DNA from: Akkermansiaceae bacterium UBA5688
Lineage (GTDB): Bacteria > Verrucomicrobiota > Verrucomicrobiia > Verrucomicrobiales > Akkermansiaceae
Direction: 5' to 3'
DNA length: 13,791 bases
Assembly (NCBI GenBank): GCA_002420315.1
Contig: DIHU01000076.1
Location: 1 to 13,791 of the forward strand
Part shown: positions 8,107 through 13,791 of the stretch, piece after piece
Layout of the letters: the number at the start of each line of letters is the position of its first letter
Position numbering within the stretch: the stretch's first letter is position 1
Made by a program: the position numbers and the translations under genes
Notes under the pieces: model-generated
Told to the model about the DNA's origin: nothing
What the model saw: only the letters and a program-made list of their open reading frames with translations
Database searches by the model: none

Positions 8107-8625
8107 TTAAAAACCAGGCGGATGTCTCATGATATGCCCTTTTCCTGGACGAGACCCTGTTTGCCAACGTGGCCCTTTGCGACCACCACCCCAACCTGTG
8201 TCGATCCTAAGACCCGCCACAGTCAAAAACACATGACCATTTCTCACATAAAGCGTAATCCATTTCCCCGGGCCAGATTCCCCGTAGTTCAAAAATCCCC
8301 TCGAAGACATGTGCCCACTCATAAGGCCTGCTTCCCTTAAGACATAAGAAACCGCACCAGAACAATCATAACCTCTATCATTTAAAACTGCATGACCTCC
8401 ACCCCACTTATACGGTTTTTTTTGAAGACGATTGCCCGCTGCAATTGCACGGTGGACAGCCGCGGGAGCTCTCCGAGGAGCGTAAGCAATGCCATTCTGC
8501 AAAAGTGCTGTTTTGCCATATTGGAATTGATAGGACACAAAATCCCTGGCTCCTAATGGCCCACCGCACGAAATTAGAGAACAAGACAGAGGCACCGAAA
8601 AAAGCAAGGCAGCCAAAATTCTCAT
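8107..8625 (-). CDS. NlpC/P60-type peptidoglycan hydrolase, probable lipoprotein (172 aa)
   Basis: The start chosen is the ATG at 8623-8625 because it gives a compact signal sequence, MRILAALLFSVPLSCSLISCGG, with a lipobox-like LISC (Cys20). An ATG at 8649 or a TTG at 8661 would add 8 or 12 residues. The mature part carries YKWGGGHAVLNDRGYDCSGAVSYVL, in which Cys88 is the expected catalytic nucleophile. It is followed by GHVFLTVAGLRIDTG, where His131 is the expected base. The ending 'GPRW ... GHIMRHPPGF' matches a group of small NlpC/P60-like secreted hydrolases also common in actinobacteria. By family, these cleave peptide bonds in peptidoglycan stems, often between gamma-D-Glu and the diamino acid; the exact bond here is unknown. 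The gene stands alone, convergent with the LamG cluster and divergent from the DUF1552 gene. No clear ribosome binding site helps to fix the start. Confidence 0.87.
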   Translation of the reverse strand: MRILAALLFSVPLSCSLISCGGPLGARDFVSYQFQYGKTALLQNGIAYAPRRAPAAVHRAIAAGNRLQKKPYKWGGGHAVLNDRGYDCSGAVSYVLREAGLMSGHMSSRGFLNYGESGPGKWITLYVRNGHVFLTVAGLRIDTGWGGGRKGPRWQTGSRPGKGHIMRHPPGF

Positions 8626-8761
8626 CGCCAAGACACTGAGCGGAATCATATTCGATTTCAAAAGTTATTTAGGACTGAAAGGATGCCAACCTGTTCAGTT
8701 GTAATTTCTTTGGGTCCCACTAACCTCCCTCCGTCGATACTCCTCTCAACCTTTAAAGCCC

Positions 8762-10156
8762 ATGGCCAATATCCACACCCATCGCTGGCAGATTTCCCGT
8801 CGCCAAACCCTCCGCGGATTTGGCGCGACCCTCGCTCTCCCATTCCTCGAAGCAATGCGTCCGCTTTACGGACAAAAGGCCTCTTCAGGTGATCCCGTCC
8901 GCATGGCCTGCCTCTTCATGCCCAATGGGGTCCGACCCGACAAATGGACTCCCAGTGGTAGTGGAAAAAACTTCGAACTTTCTCCTATCCTAAGCCCGCT
9001 TGAAGCGGTCAAAGAACACCTTACGGTCATTAGTGGGCTAACCAATAAGCCTTCCCACAAAGGTGATGGACACTACTTCAAAACCGCCGGCTGGCTCACC
9101 TGCTCCACCATCGCCAGTACCACCGGATCGGATGTCTCGGCAAATGGGATCTCGATCGACCAAATTGCTGCTGAAGCAATCGGCCGAAATACCAAGCTTC
9201 CTTCTATGGAACTGGGCACCGAACCCATCACTTCCGGGATCGACCGCAACGTGAACCTCACTCGCCTGTATGGATCGCACATTTCCTGGAAGAAGCCTGA
9301 CGTCCCTCTTCCTTGCGAAATCAACCCTCAAAGCGCCTTTGATCGGCTCTTCCGTAACACGGACAAAAGCGGTAAGAGCAAATCTGAAGACCGCTCTGTC
9401 ATCGACATCGTTCTCGACGACGCCAATTCTCTAAAGAAGACTCTCGGCACCGAGGACAAACACAAGCTCGAGCAATACCTTGAAAGCGTTCGCGAAGTCG
9501 AACGCCGTATTGAAAACGAGGCCAAACAAATTGGTGCCGGACAAAATATCAGTGCAGCAGCAGCCAAGCAACTTAACGAGCTAAATAGGCGAATTGGCAC
9601 CGCCATGGGGGGAGACAAAAAGGGCCTAGGATCGGTCCAGCGAATCGACCACACCGAGCATGCACGTCTAATGTTAGACCTTATCGCCCTGGCCTTCTGG
9701 ACCGATTCCACCCGCGTTTCCACCTTCATGTTTGGCAACGCCGTTTCCGGAAAGAACTTCTCTTTCCTCGACGGCGTTAGCGGCGGGCACCACTCCATCT
9801 CCCACCATAAAGGTGACGAAAAACAACTAGATCAATACCAGAGAATCAATACCTGGCACTCCGCGCAACTTGCCTACCTTCTTCAGAAAATGAAGAGCTT
9901 GCCTGAAGGCAACTCCACTGTCCTCGACAACTCCATGGTCCTCTTTGGCTCTGGCATCCGCGATGGGAACGCCCACGCCACTCGCGACATCCCTGTTGTT
10001 CTAGCAGGTGGTGCTAACGGACAACTCAAAACTGGCCGCCACCTCAAAGCTGATGACAATGCCCCACTCGCGAGCGTTTACGTGGGAATGATGAAACGTA
10101 TGGGCGTGTCTGCCAAGAAAATTGGCAACGCTGACAGCGAGCTTCGAGGGCTCTAA
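8762..10156 (+). CDS. Tat-exported DUF1552 family protein (464 aa)
   Basis: The N-terminus, HRWQISRRQTLRGFGATLALPFLEAM (residues 7-32), is a twin-arginine signal, with the RR pair at 13-14. The mature sequence has the DUF1552 opening, MACLFMPNGVRPDKWTPSG ... FELSPILSPLEAVKEHLTVISGL (about 48-92). It also has the later conserved parts SIDQIAAE, LDLIALAFWTDSTRVSTFMFGNA, SHHKGDEKQLDQYQRINTWHSAQLAYLL and VLFGSGIRDGNAHATRDIPVVLAGG. The length is normal for the family. DUF1552 proteins are frequent in Planctomycetota and Verrucomicrobiota and usually sit beside cytochrome-containing DUF1592/DUF1588/DUF1585 proteins. Their biochemical role is not established; a fold relationship to the alkaline-phosphatase/sulfatase-like group is my recollection, not shown here. 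No DUF1592 partner is present in the window: neighbours are an NlpC/P60 hydrolase (divergent, 136 nt) and an SGNH hydrolase (convergent, 73 nt). Confidence 0.93.
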   Translation: MANIHTHRWQISRRQTLRGFGATLALPFLEAMRPLYGQKASSGDPVRMACLFMPNGVRPDKWTPSGSGKNFELSPILSPLEAVKEHLTVISGLTNKPSHKGDGHYFKTAGWLTCSTIASTTGSDVSANGISIDQIAAEAIGRNTKLPSMELGTEPITSGIDRNVNLTRLYGSHISWKKPDVPLPCEINPQSAFDRLFRNTDKSGKSKSEDRSVIDIVLDDANSLKKTLGTEDKHKLEQYLESVREVERRIENEAKQIGAGQNISAAAAKQLNELNRRIGTAMGGDKKGLGSVQRIDHTEHARLMLDLIALAFWTDSTRVSTFMFGNAVSGKNFSFLDGVSGGHHSISHHKGDEKQLDQYQRINTWHSAQLAYLLQKMKSLPEGNSTVLDNSMVLFGSGIRDGNAHATRDIPVVLAGGANGQLKTGRHLKADDNAPLASVYVGMMKRMGVSAKKIGNADSELRGL

Positions 10157-10229
10157 GAAAAGGGGACGAACGACAACCCGGAAGCTTTCCAAAGTGAAAG
10201 CAAACGAGCCGACAACGATCACTCGCTAG

Positions 10230-11120
10230 CTATCTTGCCCGTCGTAGTTTATTGATCTCGGCCTGCATCTTTGAAACCGTCTTCTCGGTTTCCCCAAGCG
10301 GTTGTGGCTTCACCACCTTCTCCCGAGTGTAACCGACATGCTTCATCCACTGCTTTCCGCGGAAGCTACGAAGTTGATCGACCTTTTTAAAAAATGGATC
10401 TTTTAGAATCACCTCGACATCTTCGCTTGCTGTCTCGACACCAAGACCTTTCAGGATCGAAGTCGCCATAAACAAGTGTCCTTCTTTCCCCGGATGCACC
10501 CGGTCCCCTGAAAACACTTCCTTGCGAATATCACGTGCCTTCCGCATCGCAGAGTGCAGATCAATTACCTGAACACCTTCCTCTTTGATCGTCATTTCCC
10601 ACGCCGCATAAGACGTCATGACCGAGTCGTAATTGAACTGACCTACCTTCGTCGCAGCATCATAAATAGGAGGAGTTACGATGTAGATTTTTTCTACTCC
10701 CGCCTTCTTACTCTTCTCGATGAGCCGTTTCACTCCTGATTTAAAGGCATTAAATCGCTCTTCATCGAGTGGTTTGTATATTCCGCAATTAATACCGTAA
10801 CATGCGAAAACAATTTCGGGTTTTACTTTAGCCAATACACGATCAAGTCGCTCGAATAAAGACGGACGAGGAAAACGGCCACCGGCATGCCCCTCTTCAC
10901 TCAGTCCCGAAACAGTCTCGCTACCAAGGCCAAGCGGATAGATATCAAAATCTTTCTCCGGATGAAAACGCTGAAGATAGTAAGAAGTGAAGCTTACATA
11001 AGTTCCAGCCTGCGTGATACTATCGCCTAGAAACACCGTCTTTTTCCCAGCGATGGACTCAATCGCGGTAGAGGCATGAAGGAAGGGAGCCAGAAGAACG
11101 AAAAGGCACAACGATTTCAT
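10230..11120 (-). CDS. Exported SGNH/GDSL-family hydrolase (296 aa)
   Basis: The start is the ATG at 11118-11120, which opens directly on a signal peptide (MKSLCLFVLLAPFLHAS, cleavage near residue 17-19). A TTG at 11177 would overlap the upstream gene. All SGNH blocks are visible: block I VFLGDSITQAG with nucleophile Ser34, block II GLGSETVSG with Gly66, block III CYGINCG with Asn111, and block V SGDRVHPGKEGH with Asp206 and His209. The family removes acyl or acetyl groups from esters, including those on polysaccharides. In these phyla, related proteins occur with sugar-degradation or surface genes, so a carbohydrate or peptidoglycan O-acetylesterase is plausible but unproven. Residues from about 230 form a helical, Lys-rich tail ending in QAEINKLRRAR, possibly a short coiled coil. 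It follows the L,D-transpeptidase gene by 46 nt on the same strand, so cotranscription is likely. Confidence 0.92.
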   Translation of the reverse strand: MKSLCLFVLLAPFLHASTAIESIAGKKTVFLGDSITQAGTYVSFTSYYLQRFHPEKDFDIYPLGLGSETVSGLSEEGHAGGRFPRPSLFERLDRVLAKVKPEIVFACYGINCGIYKPLDEERFNAFKSGVKRLIEKSKKAGVEKIYIVTPPIYDAATKVGQFNYDSVMTSYAAWEMTIKEEGVQVIDLHSAMRKARDIRKEVFSGDRVHPGKEGHLFMATSILKGLGVETASEDVEVILKDPFFKKVDQLRSFRGKQWMKHVGYTREKVVKPQPLGETEKTVSKMQAEINKLRRAR

Positions 11121-11166
11121 GGTAGAATGGAATACACAAAAAGGACCGCGATTCAAGCAACCCTCT

Positions 11167-11925
11167 TCATTTTCCAAGTAGAACTGGCTCTGAAGTCTGC
11201 GACTCCTGATTTAGGTAGGTCGGCGTCGAGTGCATCGAAAAAAACTTGTCGGTCAGAGCCATCATCCTGATCGGGTGCCCAGGAAATGGCGTGGAATCCG
11301 GGGGACGAGGAATGTTTTGGCCAATCGTTTTATCCTCAGGCTGCGTATCGTCGATAGACACCGGCGTCCCCACACTCACCAATCGGAAAAACTTTGGTGC
11401 AACATTTTTGTGCATCCGCAAGCATCCTCCAGATGCCGGAAAAGGCTTCATCCACCCTGTATGAAACCCATAGGCTGATTTAAACTCACACCAATAAGGC
11501 ATCGGAGTCCCCTTAAAACCCCATCCCGCTGGCTTATTCCGCAGATAACACCCCCGCACGATGTCTCCCTTGATCCGGTAACCATGCGTATTCGCCCGAT
11601 AATCGCGAGTTTTCGCTCTAATTCGGAAACTTCCAGTTGGTGTCTTCGCTGAATCTCTTCCAACCGTTACTGGCATTACCAAGAGAGGGGTTCCGCCTTC
11701 CATGACGTAGGCCATACGATTGGACACCGAAACTTTGACACGAACATTCGACCGAGCCTTTGGAAGAGTTGCAGGCAAATCGTAATTTTCATAAGCCTGC
11801 ATAGCCAAAGCGAGGGCCTTTTCGCCATCATCCCTCAGGTTGGAGCACGAACTACAAAAAGTTAAAATCGAGAAGGCTGCAACGAGAACCCAGAAGATCG
11901 ATTGGTTTTTTAAAAGCTTAGGCAT
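11167..11925 (-). CDS. YkuD-type L,D-transpeptidase (ErfK/YbiS/YcfS/YnhG family, 252 aa)
   Basis: The start is the ATG at 11923-11925; a TTG at 11940 adds five residues and is less likely. Residues 1-27 (MPKLLKNQSIFWVLVAAFSILTFCSSC) are an N-terminal membrane or export signal. FCSSC resembles a poor lipobox, so a lipoprotein is possible. The YkuD domain spans about 61-192: VRVKVSVSNRMAYVMEGGTPLLVMPVTVGRDSAKTPTGSFRI, then the catalytic motif FHTGWMKPFPASGGCLRM with His155, Ser165 and nucleophile Cys168, followed by Arg170. Family enzymes form 3-3 peptidoglycan crosslinks or attach lipoproteins to peptidoglycan; which one applies here cannot be told. After the domain there is an unusual 60-residue Pro- and Ser/Thr-rich tail (193-252). 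It is divergent from the NuoL/DabB-like gene across a 372-nt region and precedes the SGNH hydrolase in a probable two-gene operon. Confidence 0.92.
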   Translation of the reverse strand: MPKLLKNQSIFWVLVAAFSILTFCSSCSNLRDDGEKALALAMQAYENYDLPATLPKARSNVRVKVSVSNRMAYVMEGGTPLLVMPVTVGRDSAKTPTGSFRIRAKTRDYRANTHGYRIKGDIVRGCYLRNKPAGWGFKGTPMPYWCEFKSAYGFHTGWMKPFPASGGCLRMHKNVAPKFFRLVSVGTPVSIDDTQPEDKTIGQNIPRPPDSTPFPGHPIRMMALTDKFFSMHSTPTYLNQESQTSEPVLLGK

Positions 11926-12010
11926 ATTGAGAGGAGCCAACTAGGTATGAACTCTTATCGAGATAGAGATAAAGTGAAGGCGCTCAAGGAGCAAGACGTT
12001 CCCCCTAAAA

Positions 12011-12027
12011 CTATCGTAAATCGATAG
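12011..12027. repeat. Short inverted repeat CTATCG-N5-CGATAG
   Basis: A perfect 6-bp inverted repeat with a 5-nt spacer (TAAAT), about 86 nt upstream of the L,D-transpeptidase start. It could be an operator half-site pair or a chance palindrome. No polyT follows in either direction that would make it a terminator. Confidence 0.4.
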
Positions 12028-12151
12028 ATCGACCTAAGAAAAATTGCCCAGAACTAGGCTGATTCTGTGCAAGCCCCAAAGCAAAAAACAATTTCATTAA
12101 AAAGACCGCTGTTTCCCACCTCATTTAAAGAAACTGGCTACAAGACCAAAA

Positions 12152-12173
12152 CTATTTGAGCCGTCTCAAATAG
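12152..12173. promoter_or_regulatory. Perfect 9-bp palindrome, candidate operator
   Basis: CTATTTGAG and CTCAAATAG flank the 4-nt spacer CCGT, giving a perfect dyad of 22 nt. It lies 125 nt upstream of the NuoL/DabB-like ATG. The symmetry and moderate AT content resemble a binding site for a dimeric regulator. No T-tract follows, which argues against a terminator. The regulator is unknown and no regulatory gene is in the window. Confidence 0.4.
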
Positions 12174-12297
12174 AATATACGACGGAAAACTGCAAGATAG
12201 GACCCAATTTTAATAGGACAAAGCATCACACTAGATTTTTTCTTTTTATGATTAAAAATTTAAGCTAAGCCGTTAATATCTCAACTAAGCAAACTTG

Positions 12298-13791
12298 ATG
12301 CCTGATTCCTTTGCCCTCATCGTCCCATTCGCGCCGCTGGCTGCCGCTTTGCTAACCTCTTTTCCGACTCAAGAAGTCGGAGGCTCGAAGAACTATCGAT
12401 TTGGGCTCTGGGCCCACGTCGTTGCATTTGGTTTCGCGATTGCTCTGCTTTTGCAGCTCGCATCTTCTGAAGGCGCTCACATCCGTTTAGGATGGGACTC
12501 AAATTGGACTTTCCTGCCCTTTATCGGGGTCACTGTTGACCGTTTAGCTTCGATTATGATGGTCATCATCTCCGGTTTTGGTGTCCTTCTGTATCGTTAC
12601 TCACTCCGCTACCTCCAGCAAGATCAGGGGCAGGGACGTTATATGACCCTTCTGACGCTGACCGTCTCGTCGCTTCTTTTTATGGTCATGTGCTCAGACC
12701 TAGTGATGCTCTTTGTGTTCTGGCAGTTCCTGAGCTGGGCTCTCAGCCTCCTCGTTCATAACTATGTGCACGTCCCGACTGCGCATAGCTCTTTCCGGAC
12801 CTTCATTATGCACCGGGCTGGCGACGTAGCCTTTCTTGGGGGTATTGTGCTAGCTTATCAGCTCTATGGAACAGTCCAATTTTCGGAGCTTTTCGAACGC
12901 GCCAAGGCCGACCCGGGTGTTGTGTCGCTGTTGGGCACCGGCCTGACTCTCAGTGGGGCGACGGCCGTGACGCTTTTGATTTTCGTGGGTGCCATGAGCA
13001 AATCAGCTCAGTTCCCCCTTCACATGTGGCTGCCAGATTCACTCTTTGCACCAACGCCAATCCATGCGCTCCTTCATGCTGGCATTATCAATGCAGGTGG
13101 CTTTCTTCTGACGCGCTTAGCCCCACTCTACACGCTGAGCACGCCAACCCTTCATGTCGTTTTCGCCGTTGGACTTATAACTGCAATTCTAGGTTCTTCC
13201 ATGATGCTTGTTCAAAACGACATCAAAAAAAGCCTCGGTTATTCAACGATAGGGCAGATGGGTTATATGATCATGGAATGCGGACTAGGAGCATACTCCC
13301 TCGCTGTTTTCCACCTCGCAGCTCATGGCCTCTTCAAAGCTACAGTTTTCTTAAATTGTGGAAATGTCATCCACGAGGCACGGCAGCATCCAGCACACCC
13401 TGGGCAGCACTTAAAAGGGTCTCCTGCGAGCCTTAAAATTTGGGTGGCAGGTATCTTTACTTCACTAGTTTTTCCTTTAGCAATCGTAGTCGGCGCCCAC
13501 CACATTTTGCATATCCCCATTCAAGAATCACAGGGGTTACTGATTTTCCTTTTCTTTACATGGGTCACAGCATCTCAGGCATTACTCACCCTCTACCGGG
13601 TTCGTGGTTCGACCAAAGCCCACAGCGTGCTACTTCTCACCGTAGTCCTTGTCTCTGTTGCCTATCTTTTTGCTGCTGAGCAATTCACGCACTTCCTTTA
13701 CCCTGACCCCGACCTCGTAAAGGCCTTTTACGAGGCTGGGGAAATTCCCGTCGGCCTTTTCGCAACCGTTGTCGCAGGATTCGCACTGATT
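12298..13791 (+). CDS. NuoL/DabB-family proton-conducting membrane subunit, 3' end missing
   Basis: The ATG at 12298 opens a frame of 498 codons with no stop before the window edge. The protein is almost entirely hydrophobic helices, with a proton-translocating (PF00361-type) core. Recognisable core motifs are GAMSKSAQFPLHMWLPDS (Lys235), APTPIHALLHAGIINAGGFLLTRLAPLY, KKSLGYSTIGQMGYMIMECGLGAYSLAVFHLAAHGLFKATVFLNCGNVIHEAR (Lys347). Canonical NuoL has ALIHAATMVTAGVYL at the second site. The LLHAGIINAGG version and the 'MECGLGA ... HGLFKATVFLNCGNVIH' block are, from memory, typical of DabB-type subunits that pair with a DUF2309 (DabA) protein for inorganic-carbon uptake or a related proton-coupled reaction. 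The TM5 Glu of NuoL (E144) appears here as Gln143 in VFWQFLSW. No Shine-Dalgarno sequence is obvious. No other complex I gene is visible; a DabA-like gene is expected downstream, outside the window. Plain NuoL or an Mrp-like subunit are alternatives. Confidence 0.85.
   Translation, partial: MPDSFALIVPFAPLAAALLTSFPTQEVGGSKNYRFGLWAHVVAFGFAIALLLQLASSEGAHIRLGWDSNWTFLPFIGVTVDRLASIMMVIISGFGVLLYRYSLRYLQQDQGQGRYMTLLTLTVSSLLFMVMCSDLVMLFVFWQFLSWALSLLVHNYVHVPTAHSSFRTFIMHRAGDVAFLGGIVLAYQLYGTVQFSELFERAKADPGVVSLLGTGLTLSGATAVTLLIFVGAMSKSAQFPLHMWLPDSLFAPTPIHALLHAGIINAGGFLLTRLAPLYTLSTPTLHVVFAVGLITAILGSSMMLVQNDIKKSLGYSTIGQMGYMIMECGLGAYSLAVFHLAAHGLFKATVFLNCGNVIHEARQHPAHPGQHLKGSPASLKIWVAGIFTSLVFPLAIVVGAHHILHIPIQESQGLLIFLFFTWVTASQALLTLYRVRGSTKAHSVLLLTVVLVSVAYLFAAEQFTHFLYPDPDLVKAFYEAGEIPVGLFATVVAGFALI

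Larger units (their letters stand above)
11926..12297. other. Divergent intergenic region with several inverted repeats
   Basis: These 372 nt separate the start codons of the L,D-transpeptidase gene (minus) and the NuoL/DabB-like gene (plus). I see no convincing gene. The region is more AT-rich than its neighbours and contains the palindromes listed separately at 12011-12027 and 12152-12173. A weaker pair, TTATC/GATAA, lies at 11955-11972. A TATGAT hexamer at 12247-12252, 45 nt before the plus-strand ATG, resembles a -10 box, but no good -35 box is spaced correctly. Promoters for both genes must lie here or further upstream. Confidence 0.5.

Noticed and set aside
10184..10201. GCTTTC-CAAAGT-GAAAGC stem-loop between the convergent DUF1552 and SGNH genes
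   Set aside because: A 6-bp stem with no T-tract in either direction is not sufficient to call a terminator, although the position would suit one.
11947..12027. Small plus-strand frame of 26 codons (MNSYRDRDKVKAL...)
   Set aside because: It has no ribosome binding site or recognisable similarity, and it ends within the CTATCG/CGATAG inverted repeat; chance is the simpler explanation.
13026..13436. Plus-strand frame of 136 codons inside the NuoL/DabB-like gene
   Set aside because: It is out of frame with the continuous membrane-protein reading frame that starts at 12298 and carries the conserved NuoL/DabB motifs; its own translation is Cys/Ser/Arg-rich without any recognisable motif.

Overview
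The window looks like a chromosomal fragment from a Verrucomicrobiota-type bacterium, with Planctomycetota as a less likely alternative. The assignment is an inference from gene content: a CotH/lamin-tail/LamG giant protein with an 'NGIPDLIDYALG ... STDLIHW' C-terminus, a PEP-CTERM LamG protein, a Tat-exported DUF1552 protein, an ASPIC/UnbV-like FG-GAP protein start and an SGNH hydrolase. No rRNA, tRNA, CRISPR array, transposase or phage gene is visible.

Layout. (1) 1-323, minus: N-terminus of a secreted FG-GAP/VCBS-repeat protein, cut by the window edge. (2) 388-8045, plus: three consecutive genes for exported LamG (concanavalin-like jellyroll) proteins. These are a 1509-residue LamG-Ig-LTD-CotH-LTD-LTD protein, a 742-residue LamG-ASH-ASH-LamG protein and a 262-residue LamG-PEP-CTERM protein. 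The LamG heads of the last two are recent duplicates: 24 differences over 216 ungapped residues by hand count, including a 52-nt identical block. A rho-independent terminator at 8069-8101 closes the cluster. (3) 8107-8625, minus: an NlpC/P60 peptidoglycan hydrolase, probably a lipoprotein. (4) 8762-10156, plus: a Tat-exported DUF1552 protein. (5) 10230-11925, minus: an L,D-transpeptidase and an SGNH/GDSL hydrolase, 46 nt apart and probably cotranscribed. (6) 11926-12297: a 372-nt divergent intergenic region with inverted repeats, including a perfect 9-bp palindrome. (7) 12298-13791, plus: the first 498 codons of a NuoL/DabB-family proton-conducting membrane subunit, cut by the window edge.

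Nearly everything before 12298 is exported and concerns the cell surface, either as adhesion-type or display domains or as peptidoglycan modification. The last gene begins a different, bioenergetic unit, probably a DabAB-type inorganic-carbon/proton system. The points most worth a second look are the galactose-binding-like domain apparently nested inside the CotH kinase domain, the Glu-to-Gln change at the TM5 position of the NuoL/DabB-like protein, the reuse of one LamG head on three different tails, and the palindrome upstream of the DabB-like gene. No clearly undescribed multi-gene system could be demonstrated from the sequence alone.
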